Source: Corynebacterium comes (GTDB lineage Bacteria > Actinomycetota > Actinomycetes > Mycobacteriales > Mycobacteriaceae). From it: a stretch of DNA of 64,000 nt. This document shows, piece after piece, positions 31,558 to 40,460 of the stretch. Location of the stretch: positions 2,294,001 to 2,358,000 of the forward strand of contig NZ_CP046453.1 of assembly GCF_009734405.1 (NCBI RefSeq), in the 5' to 3' direction. The translations under genes and the position numbers were made by a program. A model generated the notes under the pieces. The model was not told where the DNA came from. It worked only from the letters and a program-made list of their open reading frames with translations, and searched no databases. Position 1 is the stretch's first letter. Every line of letters starts with the position of its first letter.

Positions 31558-32331
31558 TTATCCGAAACGACCGGCGATGTAGTCCTCGGTCTCCTTCTGG
31601 TCCGGGTTCTCGAAGATCTTCTTCGTGTCACCGAACTCGACGAGACGGCCGGGCCTGCCGGTGGCCTCGAGGGAGTAGAAGGCGGTCTTGTCGGACACAC
31701 GGGCAGCCTGCTGCATGTTGTGGGTCACGATGACGATGGTGAACTCCTCCTTGAGCTCGTGAATGAGGTCCTCCACGGCCAGGGTCGAGATCGGGTCAAG
31801 AGCGGAGCAGGGCTCATCCATGAGGAGAACCTCCGGCTCGACCGCGATGGCGCGGGCGATGCACAGACGCTGCTGCTGGCCACCGGAGAGGCCGCCGCCC
31901 GGCTTGTCCAGACGGTCCTTGACCTCCTCCCAGAGGTTGGCGCCGCGCAGGGACTTCTCCGCGACCTCCTTGAGCTTCTTCTTGTTCCTCTCACCGGAGA
32001 GCTTCAGGCCGGCGACGACGTTGTCCTCGATGGACATGGTCGGGAACGGGTTGGCCTTCTGGAAGACCATTCCGATGGTGTTGCGCACGGCAACCGGGTC
32101 AACCTTCGATCCGTAGATGTCCTCCCCGTCAAGGAGGACCTCGCCGGTGACGTAGGCGCCGGGAATGACCTCATGCATGCGGTTGAGGGTACGGAGGACG
32201 GTGGACTTTCCGCAGCCGGACGGGCCGATGAAGGCGGTCACGGCCTGAGCCGGGACCTGCAGGTTGACGCTCTGGACGGCGTGGAAATCGCCGTAGAAAA
32301 TGTCGACGTCGTTGAGTTCAAGCTTGGACAT
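31558..32331 (-). CDS. pstB: Phosphate ABC transporter ATP-binding protein PstB
   Basis: PstB (257 aa) is the cytoplasmic ATPase of the high-affinity phosphate importer. Walker [10 protein letters not shown] (about 37-45), signature LSGGQQQRL (about 149-157), Walker [13 protein letters not shown] (about 169-180) and the H-loop THNM are present. AGGAG precedes the ATG. It is the last gene of pstSCAB, followed by a strong terminator. Confidence 0.97.
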   Translation of the reverse strand: MSKLELNDVDIFYGDFHAVQSVNLQVPAQAVTAFIGPSGCGKSTVLRTLNRMHEVIPGAYVTGEVLLDGEDIYGSKVDPVAVRNTIGMVFQKANPFPTMSIEDNVVAGLKLSGERNKKKLKEVAEKSLRGANLWEEVKDRLDKPGGGLSGGQQQRLCIARAIAVEPEVLLMDEPCSALDPISTLAVEDLIHELKEEFTIVIVTHNMQQAARVSDKTAFYSLEATGRPGRLVEFGDTKKIFENPDQKETEDYIAGRFG

Positions 32332-32376
32332 CAGTAACTCCTGTGTTCTGGTTTCTTCTTTTCGAAGGTGGCGAAG

Positions 32377-33303
32377 CTACTGCTTGACCGAGAACTTCGC
32401 TGAGATGAGTCGGGCGCCGATGTTGAGCAGCGCGATGATGAGGACCAGGGTGAGGGCTGCGCCCCACAGCTTGTCCAGGACGGCCGGAGAGGTTCCTGCC
32501 TTGTACATGTCGAGCATCATCAGCGGCAGGGAGGACTGCGGGCCGCTCATCGAGTCCCAGTTCATCGCCTGCGTGGAGCCCACGAGGATCAGCACCGGCG
32601 CGGACTCACCCATGACGCGGGCGATGGACAGCATGATTCCGGTGACGATGCCGGACAGCGCCGTCGGCAGGACGATCTTCGCGATGGTCTTCCACTTCGG
32701 CACACCCAGAGCATAGGAAGCCTCACGCAGGTCCATCGGAACGACGCGGAGCATTTCCTCGGTGTTACGGACGACCACGGGGACCATCAGCAGAACCAGC
32801 GACAGGGCGACGGCCATACCGGAACGCTCGAAGCCGAACAGGGTGATCCAGGTGGTGAAGATGAACAGCGCCGCGACGATGGAGGGGACACCGGTCAGGA
32901 TGTCCACCATGAAGGTGGTGATGCGGCCGAGTCGGTTGCCGTTTGCGTATTCGACCAGGTAAATCGCGGTGAACAGGCCGATCGGGATGGACAGGACCGA
33001 GGCGACCATGGTCTGCATGACCGTGCCGACGATGGCGTGCAGGGCACCGCCACCGGGCGAGTGGTAGAGCACGCCCTGCTGGGAGCTGGTCCACCAGTCG
33101 GGGGTCAGGATCGGCGCGATGCCGCGGGACAGGACGGTCCAGAGGACCCACACCAGCGGGATCATCGCGATGAACATGGTGGCGTACACCAGGAACGTGG
33201 CCAGGGTGTTGGTTGACTTACGCCGGGAGGAGATGCCCGAGAAGACGCTCTCGGATTCCAGCCTGGCGGTCGCGGGTGCAAGGGAGCTGACGTTGTTGGT
33301 CAT
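32377..33303 (-). CDS. pstA: Phosphate ABC transporter permease PstA
   Basis: PstA (308 aa) has six membrane segments and the permease EAA loop EASYALGVPKWKTI (about 198-211). It pairs with PstC in the membrane. The ATG at 33303 was chosen because AAGGTGGAG lies about 7 nt upstream; a GTG five codons earlier falls within that site. It starts 18 nt after the pstC stop. Confidence 0.95.
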   Translation of the reverse strand: MTNNVSSLAPATARLESESVFSGISSRRKSTNTLATFLVYATMFIAMIPLVWVLWTVLSRGIAPILTPDWWTSSQQGVLYHSPGGGALHAIVGTVMQTMVASVLSIPIGLFTAIYLVEYANGNRLGRITTFMVDILTGVPSIVAALFIFTTWITLFGFERSGMAVALSLVLLMVPVVVRNTEEMLRVVPMDLREASYALGVPKWKTIAKIVLPTALSGIVTGIMLSIARVMGESAPVLILVGSTQAMNWDSMSGPQSSLPLMMLDMYKAGTSPAVLDKLWGAALTLVLIIALLNIGARLISAKFSVKQ

Positions 33304-33321
33304 GATGTGTTTCTCCACCTT

Positions 33322-34389
33322 CTACTTCTTGGCCACGATTGCTCGGGCGATGGAGTTGACGACGAAGGTCAGGAGGAACAGCACCAGACCTGCGGCGATG
33401 TATGCGCCGGCGCGGATGTCATCGTTGAACTCGGGGGCGGCGTTCGCGATGGCGGTGGCGAATGTCGTGCCGCCGTCGAACAGGGAGAAGCGGAACGACG
33501 AGGACGGGGAGACGACCATGTAGAGAGCCATGGTCTCACCCAGCGCACGGCCGAGTCCCAGCATGGAGCCGGAGATGTAGCCGGAGAGACCGAAAGGCAG
33601 CACCGTCATGCGGACGACCTCCCAACGGGTGGCGCCCAGCGCGAGAGCGGCCTCGATCTGACCCCGCGGGGTCTGGATGAAGACCTCACGGGCGGTCGCG
33701 GCGATGACCGGGAGGATCATCACTGCCAGGACGATGCCACCCGTGAGGATGTTTCGACCCGTGGCGAAGGACGGGGAGTTGGAGTAGGTGGTGAACAGGA
33801 AGAATCCGCCGGCCCAGCTGTGCATCCAGATGTAGAAGTTGGACAGCGCAGGACCGAGGACCTGCCAACCCCACAGGCCGTAGACGATGGACGGCACGGC
33901 GGCGAGCATGTCGACCAGGTAACCGATCGGCTTGACCGCCCGCTTCGGCGCGTAGTTCGAGAGGAAGATCGCGATGCCGAGTGCAATCGGCATGGCGATG
34001 AGCAGCGCCACCACAGAGATGAGCACGGTCACCGCGAACAGGTTCGGGATACCGAACTGCATCGCCTCGGTGTTGGTGGTGTTCCAGGGGCCGGTGTAGG
34101 TGAAGAATCCGAGCAGACCCTCTGCGTTGCGGCTCAGCGACGGGACGGCGCGCCAGATGAGGAAGGCACCGATCGCGGCGATGAGGACGGTGATGAAGGT
34201 GGCGGATGCGGTGGACAGGTACTCGAAAATCCGGTCACCGGGACGCTTGACGCCACCGGACGTCTTAAGGCCTGAGTGATCCAGCGTGTTCGGCTGACGG
34301 GAGTTTCCGTTGGATGCCACGGAGTCGGCGATGACGGGCGTTCCGGCCTTGGTCACCTGCCCCTCTGCGGGCGGACGATTGCTTGCCAT
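33322..34389 (-). CDS. pstC: Phosphate ABC transporter permease PstC
   Basis: PstC (355 aa) has a hydrophilic N-terminal tail of about 55 residues and then six membrane segments. The EAA loop is AALALGATRWEVVR (about 257-270). AAAGGAA precedes the ATG. It follows pstS after 189 nt that include a stem-loop at 34458-34494, which may make pstS more abundant than the transporter core. Confidence 0.95.
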   Translation of the reverse strand: MASNRPPAEGQVTKAGTPVIADSVASNGNSRQPNTLDHSGLKTSGGVKRPGDRIFEYLSTASATFITVLIAAIGAFLIWRAVPSLSRNAEGLLGFFTYTGPWNTTNTEAMQFGIPNLFAVTVLISVVALLIAMPIALGIAIFLSNYAPKRAVKPIGYLVDMLAAVPSIVYGLWGWQVLGPALSNFYIWMHSWAGGFFLFTTYSNSPSFATGRNILTGGIVLAVMILPVIAATAREVFIQTPRGQIEAALALGATRWEVVRMTVLPFGLSGYISGSMLGLGRALGETMALYMVVSPSSSFRFSLFDGGTTFATAIANAAPEFNDDIRAGAYIAAGLVLFLLTFVVNSIARAIVAKK

Positions 34390-34457
34390 AAGGCACTGTT
34401 CCTTTGAAACTGAAGGGAGAGGATTGATGAATCACGGACCCGAATTCTGAACGTGAC

Positions 34458-34494
34458 AGCGCCCCCGAATGCGACGATGCGCACGGGGGCTGCT
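34458..34494 (-). terminator. Intercistronic stem-loop between pstS and pstC
   Basis: AGCGCCCCCG (34458-34467) pairs with CGGGGGCTGCT (34484-34494), with further internal pairing TGCG/GCGCA. It lies 85 nt after the pstS stop and may act as a partial terminator or an RNA-stabilising element. No T-run follows. Confidence 0.5.
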
Positions 34495-34578
34495 TCATGT
34501 TTGACCGCTTCTACATTCTTGCGGTCCGGCCCCCTCCCCGGGTGATGGTGGTCACTCAGGGAAGACGCACTGCTCGTA

Positions 34579-35685
34579 CTACTGGATAGCCTCGACGGCC
34601 TCAGCCAGACGCTCAGCGTGGACACCGGTGACCGGGATGTAACCCAGGTCGGCGAGACCCTGGTCCTGGGACTCCAGGGCGACGGTCAGGAAGTCCTTGA
34701 CCATGGCGGAGGTGGTCTCGTCGTAGCCTGCGGAGCAGACGATCTCGTAGGTGGTGAGGATGAGCGGGTAGGAGCCCTCAGCATCGGAGGCGAAGAGAGC
34801 ATCGGTGTCGACGACCATGTCGTGACCCTCGCTCGCGAACTCCAGGTTGTCCAGCGCGACACCGACGGAGTCAGTGTTCAGAGCGACCGGGCCGGCACCG
34901 AAGTCGAGGTTGGCGACGCCCAGGCCCTGCTGGGTGGCGAAGCCGGCCTCAACGTAGGTGATGCCGCCGTCGATGGCGGAAACCTGGGAGGCGACACCGT
35001 TGGAGCCGTTGGCACCCTCGCCCACTGCGGACGGGAAGACCTGACCCTCGGTCTCCCAGACGTCGCCTGCGGCTGCGCCGAGGAACTTCTGGAAGTTGTC
35101 GGTGGTGCCGGACTCGTCGGAGCGGTAGACGACGGAGATCGTGGTGTCCGGAAGCTCGACGCCCTCGTTCTCGGCGGCGATGGCCTCGTCGTTCCAGTTG
35201 GTGATCTCGCCCTTGAAGATCTTGGCGACGGTGTCGATGGAGAGGTTCAGCTCCTCGACGCCCTCCAGGTTGTAGGCGATGGCGACCGGGCCGATGACGA
35301 AGGGCAGGTGCCATGCGTCGTTGCCCTCGCAACGCTCTGCAGCCGGAGCAATCTGATCGTCCTTCAGCGGGGAGTCGGAGCCCGCGAAGGCGACCTGGCC
35401 ACCGACGAAGTTGGTGCGGCCGGAGCCGGAGCCGGATGCGGTGTAGGCGAGGGTGGCGCCGGAAACGGCTTCCTGGTACTTCTGGCCGAAGTAGTCCATG
35501 GCGTTCTGCTGGGAAGAAGCACCCTCGCCCACGAGCTGGCCGGTGGTGCCCGACAGACCCTCAATGGCGGCTGCGGTGGTTTCGGTGGTGGAGCCGTTGT
35601 CGGAGTCGCCACAGGCGACCAGGGTGACGGAGCCGGCGGCGATGACGCCCAGGATGGCAGCGGTGCGCTTGAAGTTGCGGATCAC
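34579..35685 (-). CDS. pstS: Phosphate-binding lipoprotein PstS
   Basis: PstS (368 aa) captures phosphate at the outer face of the cytoplasmic membrane. A short signal peptide ends in the lipobox LVAC, so Cys25 is the lipidated residue. The Ser-rich phosphate-binding loop region AYTASGSGSGRTNFVGGQVAFAG lies between about 76 and 98. The GTG start at 35685 gives a normal signal peptide and has AAAGG about 8 nt upstream; the open frame to 35784 would spoil the signal peptide. A PHO-box-like repeat lies about 180 bp upstream. Confidence 0.95.
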   Translation of the reverse strand: MIRNFKRTAAILGVIAAGSVTLVACGDSDNGSTTETTAAAIEGLSGTTGQLVGEGASSQQNAMDYFGQKYQEAVSGATLAYTASGSGSGRTNFVGGQVAFAGSDSPLKDDQIAPAAERCEGNDAWHLPFVIGPVAIAYNLEGVEELNLSIDTVAKIFKGEITNWNDEAIAAENEGVELPDTTISVVYRSDESGTTDNFQKFLGAAAGDVWETEGQVFPSAVGEGANGSNGVASQVSAIDGGITYVEAGFATQQGLGVANLDFGAGPVALNTDSVGVALDNLEFASEGHDMVVDTDALFASDAEGSYPLILTTYEIVCSAGYDETTSAMVKDFLTVALESQDQGLADLGYIPVTGVHAERLAEAVEAIQ

Positions 35686-36011
35686 AGGAGAACCTTTCCG
35701 ATAAAAATCAGTAAGTAAGCGGGTCCGAGCAACGCGTGATACCTGTGAAGGTTGTCCACTCCGGCCAATTCTCAGCATTTTCACACCGAATTCCGACAGG
35801 GTTGTTGCTCATGACAGCTAAAGCTAGGGTGCGGAGATTAACCGTAGATGCTCGGTTTGGTAAACGCACCGTTAACAGTTGGCGATCATCCGGCGAACTT
35901 TCTCGGCTGACCGGGCGATTTGTAAGCCCTGTCACCCCTTTGAGAGTCCCCGATCACACTCGCAAGTCAGTTGTAACGCGGGTCCGGGACGGCCTCATCG
36001 CAGATAAATAT
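35686..36011 (-). other. pstS promoter region
   Basis: These 326 nt lie between pstS and mshD (both minus strand) and contain no credible gene. The region is A/T-rich compared with its surroundings. It contains a PHO-box-like direct repeat at 35860-35877 and further GTTAAC/GGTTAA-type sequences nearby. No promoter hexamers stood out clearly enough to place. Confidence 0.5.
35860..35877 (-). promoter_or_regulatory. PHO-box-like direct repeat upstream of pstS
   Basis: The minus strand reads GTTAACGGTGCGTTTACC: two GTT(A/T)AC-type units repeated every 11 bp, the pattern bound by PhoP-type response regulators in actinobacteria. In C. glutamicum the PhoS-PhoR system activates pstS from an 18-bp site upstream. 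Function is inferred from pattern and position. Confidence 0.5.
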
Positions 36012-36902
36012 TCAGACCTGCGACCACACCGCGTGCTCCTCCGAGATGCCGAATCCCAGGTTCTGGTACACCCGAACGGCCGGCACATTCTCAGCTTCCA
36101 CATACAAGATCACCCGTTGCGCCCCCTTCCCCACCATGTGTGCCAGTCCCAGACGCAGCAGCGGGTCCCCCAGGCCGCGCCCACGGAACGCGGAGGCCAG
36201 ACCCACCACGTAGACCTCGCCGAAGGCGGGCGTCTCCTCCGTGTGCCATTTCGTCCAGTGGAAACCCGCCATCACCGGCTCACCCACCGCCCACAGGAAC
36301 AGGACGTCCTCCTCCGCGAACCAGTCGGCCTCCTGCGCCCGGGACAGTCGCTCACGGTCCCAACCACCCTGCTCGGGATGCCAGGAGAATGCCTCGTTGT
36401 TGGCCGACAGCCACGCCTCTTCCACCGCGTCCCGTCCGAAACGCTCGACGGATTCAACGAGGTCGAGCGCCTCGACGTCCCCCCGCGGCTCGAAGCGGGC
36501 CGCCTCCCGCAGCGCCTCCCCCTCCACCGCCATGACCAGCAGTCGGCGGGTCATGGTCCGGCCGTGTTTCTCCGCCAGTGAACGCGCGGCGGGCAGATTG
36601 CCGTGGGCCCACACGTCCCTTCCCTCCAGTTCAGAAAGAAGTGCGGTCGCCACTCCCCGCCTGCGCGCCCCGGGGGCGACGACCAGCTCGCATGAGGCGT
36701 CGTCACACGCCGCCAGGCCGAGGAGCCGCTCACCGTCGAGAGCGAGGACATGTCGGTGACCCAGGCGGGCGTCGGTGATCCCGAGGACGAACTGCTCGGA
36801 GAAGGCGTCGACGCCGTCGGCGCGGGCGGCGTCGAGAAGCAGGGTCCGGGCGCCGTCAACGAGATCGGGGCGAGTGGGCAGGTCACAGGGCTCTATCTTC
36901 AT
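36012..36902 (-). CDS. mshD: Mycothiol synthase (acetyltransferase)
   Basis: MshD (296 aa) acetylates Cys-GlcN-Ins with acetyl-CoA, the last step of mycothiol synthesis, in the cytoplasm. It has two GNAT domains (about 1-140 and 145-296). The family signature NNEAFSWHPEQGGW is at about 169-182, and the C-terminal acetyl-CoA loop is FRGRGLGDPLLRLGL (about 239-253). The start at 36902 is supported by TAGTGT ending 7 nt upstream (leaderless pattern); GGGGAG is too close to act as a normal ribosome site. It diverges from the LmeA-like gene. Confidence 0.93.
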   Translation of the reverse strand: MKIEPCDLPTRPDLVDGARTLLLDAARADGVDAFSEQFVLGITDARLGHRHVLALDGERLLGLAACDDASCELVVAPGARRRGVATALLSELEGRDVWAHGNLPAARSLAEKHGRTMTRRLLVMAVEGEALREAARFEPRGDVEALDLVESVERFGRDAVEEAWLSANNEAFSWHPEQGGWDRERLSRAQEADWFAEEDVLFLWAVGEPVMAGFHWTKWHTEETPAFGEVYVVGLASAFRGRGLGDPLLRLGLAHMVGKGAQRVILYVEAENVPAVRVYQNLGFGISEEHAVWSQV

Positions 36903-36921
36903 GCTCCCCACACTAACGCTG

Positions 36922-36941
36922 GTACACATATAGAGGTGTAC
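36922..36941. promoter_or_regulatory. Inverted repeat between mshD and the LmeA-like gene
   Basis: GTACAC (36922-36927) and GTGTAC (36936-36941) flank ATATAGAG. The repeat lies in the 33-nt gap between divergent genes and reaches into the presumed GTG start of the LmeA-like gene. It could be an operator or chance. Confidence 0.3.
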
Positions 36942-37703
36942 GTTCCCCGTCTGCCACTCATCCTCCTCACCGTTCTCGCGGTCCTGTTCGGGGGCGGCTG
37001 GCTGGCCGACAGCATCGCCGCCTCCAGGGTTGAGCGGCACATTTCCGCGGCCGTCGAGAAGCAGTCCGGCCTCGAGGTCAGCCCCCGCGTCAATGTCGGG
37101 GGCGTGCCCTACCTGGCGGCGCTCGTGACCGGGGAGATCCCGACGGTGAGCGTGCATGCGCTCGACGTCGACGTCGCCGGACTCGGGATGGTCAACGCAC
37201 AGACGGAACTCAACAAGATCACGGTCACCCGCGAGCAGGTCCTCAGCGGCGAGATCGCCGGATCGCCGGCGTCCTCCTTCACGCGGACCATCCGTCTGGA
37301 CGGCGTGGCCCTCGGGCGGCTGCTGGGCATCACGGACCTGGACATCGCCAACCCCTACGACATCTCGCCCGCCGGTGGCGCCGCGGCCGAAGCACAACTC
37401 ACCGGAACACCCTTCAATCGACGTGAACCGTCGACCGTCATCGTGGACCTACGCCTGGTGGGCGACGAGTTCCACATGACCCCCCGGGAGCTTATCGACG
37501 CCCCCGCGGACCTCTCCCCCGCCGAGGCCGACGCCATCCGCGCGGCCTTCGCCTTCACCCTGAACACCAGGACGCTGCCGCTCGCGGGGCGTGCCAGCAG
37601 AGTGAACATGTCCGGCGGCTCCATCTTCTTCGAGGCGGAACGCCACAACGTCACCGTTCGCCTGGCCGACCTCTCCCCCGTCGACGCGTCCGGTACAGGG
37701 TGA
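36936..37703 (+). CDS. LmeA-like (DUF2993) phospholipid-binding protein
   Basis: This protein of about 255 aa has an N-terminal hydrophobic segment (about 5-23) and a DUF2993 domain. The family includes mycobacterial LmeA, a periplasmic phospholipid-binding protein that supports lipomannan elongation. The first helix may be a signal anchor or signal peptide. The start is weak: GTG at 36936 lacks a ribosome site. Its last 53 nt overlap the end of the convergent diacylglycerol kinase gene. Confidence 0.78.
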   Translation: MYVPRLPLILLTVLAVLFGGGWLADSIAASRVERHISAAVEKQSGLEVSPRVNVGGVPYLAALVTGEIPTVSVHALDVDVAGLGMVNAQTELNKITVTREQVLSGEIAGSPASSFTRTIRLDGVALGRLLGITDLDIANPYDISPAGGAAAEAQLTGTPFNRREPSTVIVDLRLVGDEFHMTPRELIDAPADLSPAEADAIRAAFAFTLNTRTLPLAGRASRVNMSGGSIFFEAERHNVTVRLADLSPVDASGTG

Positions 37704-38742
37704 GTGATCCGAGGATGCGGACGCTGTCCCGCAGCACCTTCCACCTCGTCCTGGTCACGGGGTAGGCCTGCTTCGGGGCGAACACCTCGATCGCGTTCGG
37801 GCGACTGCCCAGCACGGCCTCGGCGAACTCCCCCAGGTACTCCCCGTCCGCCTGGAAACCCTGCGGCCGCCGGCACCTCAGCTCCACATCGGCGGCGTCG
37901 TCGAACTGCACCGTCCGCCCCCTGATCCAGTCCTCGAAGAAAGTCCGGTGCCCGAAACCGATCAGGTGCAGCATGCTCGCCACACCCCGCACCCCCCGCA
38001 GGCTGGTCAGCCCGAAGAGCCCCAGCCCCTGATCGAAACTGTTGCGCGGGTTGGTCACCACCGGCAGCGGCCCGAGAAAAGTCCACGGGTTGGTGTTCGA
38101 GGCCACGAAGAGGGGAACATCCCGCAACTGCAGTTCCCGCCCGTCGGCGCCGACCGCGTGCACGTCGATGCGCGGCGGGTCGCGCCGCGCCCTCGCCCAC
38201 ACCAGCAGCGACACCCGGAGGTAGCGCAGGGGCGTGGCTGCGAATCCGTGCTGCCGCGCATCATGCACCCGGGCGATGACGTCAGCGTCCATCCCGAAAC
38301 CCGCATTGACCGCGAACCACCGGTCGTTCCACGTGCCCAGACAGATCGTGCGACGCAGATCCGCCCGCAGCAGCTCCGCAAGCCTCTTCGTCGACGCCAC
38401 CGGGTCCGGCGGAAATCCCAGCGCCCGGGCGAACACATTGGCGGATCCCGTCGGAATCACCGCCAGGACCGGCAGCTCCCGCGGGTCCCGGGTCTGCCCA
38501 CCCACCGGCCCGAGCAGACCGTTGACCGCCTCGTGGACCGTGCCGTCTCCGCCCACCACCACCACCGCATCCCAGTCCTGCCTGGTCAGACCCCTGCAGA
38601 TCTCCTCGGCATGCCCGGAATGATGGGTGAAGCGTCCTGTGAGGCGAAGTCCCTTGACCGAGCGCAGCAGCGGGATGATCCGGCGGAAAAGGCGGTCGCT
38701 CTGGCTGGTCGAGTTCGGGTTCGCTATCAACAGGACGCGCAC
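37651..38742 (-). CDS. Diacylglycerol kinase family lipid kinase
   Basis: This protein of 363 aa has the DAGK catalytic domain at its N-terminus: ANPNSTSQSD (about 7-16), the ATP-binding loop VVGGDGTVHEAVNG (about 62-75), and a sphingosine-kinase-like C-terminal region. Probable role: phosphorylation of diacylglycerol or a related lipid at the membrane. GTG at 38742 is 8 nt after a TAGGCT hexamer, so the transcript may be leaderless. The last 53 nt overlap the convergent LmeA-like gene. Confidence 0.87.
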   Translation of the reverse strand: MRVLLIANPNSTSQSDRLFRRIIPLLRSVKGLRLTGRFTHHSGHAEEICRGLTRQDWDAVVVVGGDGTVHEAVNGLLGPVGGQTRDPRELPVLAVIPTGSANVFARALGFPPDPVASTKRLAELLRADLRRTICLGTWNDRWFAVNAGFGMDADVIARVHDARQHGFAATPLRYLRVSLLVWARARRDPPRIDVHAVGADGRELQLRDVPLFVASNTNPWTFLGPLPVVTNPRNSFDQGLGLFGLTSLRGVRGVASMLHLIGFGHRTFFEDWIRGRTVQFDDAADVELRCRRPQGFQADGEYLGEFAEAVLGSRPNAIEVFAPKQAYPVTRTRWKVLRDSVRILGSLTLYRTRRRGRGRPGER

Positions 38743-38782
38743 GATATACCAGCCTAGCCTGACGGATACTAAGGTGGTGGCC

Positions 38783-39499
38783 ATGACTCAGGACCCGAAG
38801 AACACCCCCTCCGACACCCCCGGCGACGCCGCAGCCGCCGCGTCCGCCGCCGACTCCGCCGCCACCTCCGGCCAACAGCCGGGCCTGAGCGGCAGCGACG
38901 CCGTCAACCTCGCGGCAGAGCAGTCCAAGAGCACGGCACATCGCAACATCCCGCCGCTGAGCCTGGGCGATCTGCCCCTGCCCGACGACACCGCCAACCT
39001 GCGCCACGGCCCGAACATCCACGACGGCCTGCTCGCATTCCTGCCCCTGGTCGGTGTCTGGCGCGGTCAGGGCCAGGCCGACACCGAGACCGGCGGGCAG
39101 TACGCCTTCGGACAGCAGATCATCTTCGCCCACGACGGGGAGAACTACCTCACCTACGAATCGCGCATCTGGAAGCTCGACGAGGAGGGCAACCCCGTCG
39201 GCCCGGACCACCGGGAATCCGGTTTCTGGCGGATCTCACCGTCCGACGAGATCGAGATCGTCTGCACCCACTCCACCGGCGTGGCCGAGATCTTCTACGG
39301 CGAGCCCGTCAACGAGCGAGCCTGGCAGGTTGAGTCCGGCTCCTGCATGGTCACGTCCACCGGGCCCGCCGGGCTGGGCCCCGGCAAGCGTCTCTACGGC
39401 CTCCTGCCGAACAACGACCTCGGCTGGGTGGACGAGCGACTGGTCGACGGGGCCATGAAGCCCCGGATGTCCGCACAGCTCACGCGCGTCGCAGGCTAG
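38783..39499 (+). CDS. Nitrobindin-like protein (FABP-like fold), axial His absent
   Basis: This 238-aa protein has an Ala/Ser-rich N-terminal tail (about 1-70) and a 10-strand barrel domain of the nitrobindin family starting at LVGVWRGQGQAD. True nitrobindins bind haem through a histidine near the C-terminus, in a PHxxAxLxRV-type segment. Here that segment reads PRMSAQLTRV, so the histidine appears to be Arg and haem binding is doubtful. AAGGTGG precedes the ATG. It diverges from the DAG kinase gene with a 40-nt gap and converges on pabC. Confidence 0.82.
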   Translation: MTQDPKNTPSDTPGDAAAAASAADSAATSGQQPGLSGSDAVNLAAEQSKSTAHRNIPPLSLGDLPLPDDTANLRHGPNIHDGLLAFLPLVGVWRGQGQADTETGGQYAFGQQIIFAHDGENYLTYESRIWKLDEEGNPVGPDHRESGFWRISPSDEIEIVCTHSTGVAEIFYGEPVNERAWQVESGSCMVTSTGPAGLGPGKRLYGLLPNNDLGWVDERLVDGAMKPRMSAQLTRVAG

Positions 39500-39501
39500 G
39501 A

Positions 39502-40425
39502 CTACTCGGCGCCGAGCGCCGCATCGATGAGCTCACGCACCGCCTTCTCGTTGGCGGGGGCCGGCAGCCTGTGGCCGTTGATCTCGGTGACGCGCGCCGC
39601 GCCCCGCACAGAGGAGACGAGCCAGACGGACTCGGCGTCGAGAAGCCGTTGCACCGTCATGTCCTTGGCCTTGCAGCGCCAGCCGTGCGCGTTGGCGTAC
39701 TCGAACAGCGCGGCCTGGGTGGTGCCGGGCAGGACTTCGCCGCCCGGGACGGGCGTGCGGATCCGCTTGTCCCCGCGCACGGTGATGACCGTCGAGGTGG
39801 CCCCCTCCAGCACCCGGCCGGTGCGGGGATCGACGTAGATGACGTCATCGAAACCCTGCGAGCGGGCGTAGCGCAGGGCCGCCATGTTCGCGGCGTAGTT
39901 GAGGGTCTTCGCACCCACCGTCAGCCAGGGGGCGGGCTCCGGGGAACCACCCTCCGTGGCCTCATCCACTCCCGGCAGAGAGGTGTCGATGGTGAAGCCG
40001 CGCGGGGAGGTCATCACCTTCACGCCCTTCAGGCGTTGCCGCAGCACTTTTTCGCCGATCGGGGAGAGCGTGACCCATGCGCTGGGGCGCCCGGTGGATT
40101 CCCTGCCGCGGGTATAGGTCCACACGCACTTCGCATCATCGTCGGTCAACCCGGCCCACTCCTCCACCGCCTGACGGGTCGCGTCGATCCAGTCCCCGAT
40201 GTTGAGGTCCGGCAGCTCCAGCAGCCGTGCGGAAGCCTGGAACCGGTCCACGTGTCGCTGCAGGTTCGCGGGATGGCCGTCGCGGATCAACAGCGTCTCA
40301 AACACGCCGTCTCCGCGGGTGACCGCCGCGTCGTCCCAGTAGATCAACGGAAGGGCCGGGTTGTGGCGGCGGATCGAGCCGCCGTAGGGCTCGACAACGT
40401 AGATGATGGGGGAGGTGGAGTCCAT
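39502..40425 (-). CDS. pabC: Aminodeoxychorismate lyase / class IV aminotransferase
   Basis: This 307-aa fold-type IV PLP enzyme carries its PLP lysine at Lys173 in TVGAKTLNYAANMAAL, the conserved RGDGVFETLLIRDG near 37-50, and the phosphate-binding EGATSTV. It probably converts 4-amino-4-deoxychorismate to p-aminobenzoate for folate. Branched-chain or D-amino-acid aminotransferase activity cannot be excluded from sequence. CATAAT ends 8 nt before the ATG, the leaderless pattern. It diverges from ygfZ, another folate-binding protein. Confidence 0.82.
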   Translation of the reverse strand: MDSTSPIIYVVEPYGGSIRRHNPALPLIYWDDAAVTRGDGVFETLLIRDGHPANLQRHVDRFQASARLLELPDLNIGDWIDATRQAVEEWAGLTDDDAKCVWTYTRGRESTGRPSAWVTLSPIGEKVLRQRLKGVKVMTSPRGFTIDTSLPGVDEATEGGSPEPAPWLTVGAKTLNYAANMAALRYARSQGFDDVIYVDPRTGRVLEGATSTVITVRGDKRIRTPVPGGEVLPGTTQAALFEYANAHGWRCKAKDMTVQRLLDAESVWLVSSVRGAARVTEINGHRLPAPANEKAVRELIDAALGAE

Positions 40426-40433
40426 ATCCTTGC

Positions 40434-40460
40434 ATTATGCCCCGTTGGGCGGGCTACCAT
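40434..40460. promoter_or_regulatory. Divergent leaderless promoters of pabC and ygfZ
   Basis: The gap between the two start codons is 42 bp. CATAAT on the minus strand (40434-40439) lies 8 nt before the pabC ATG. TACCAT on the plus strand (40455-40460) lies 7 nt before the ygfZ GTG. Each -35 region would fall within or near the other gene's start. Confidence 0.5.
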
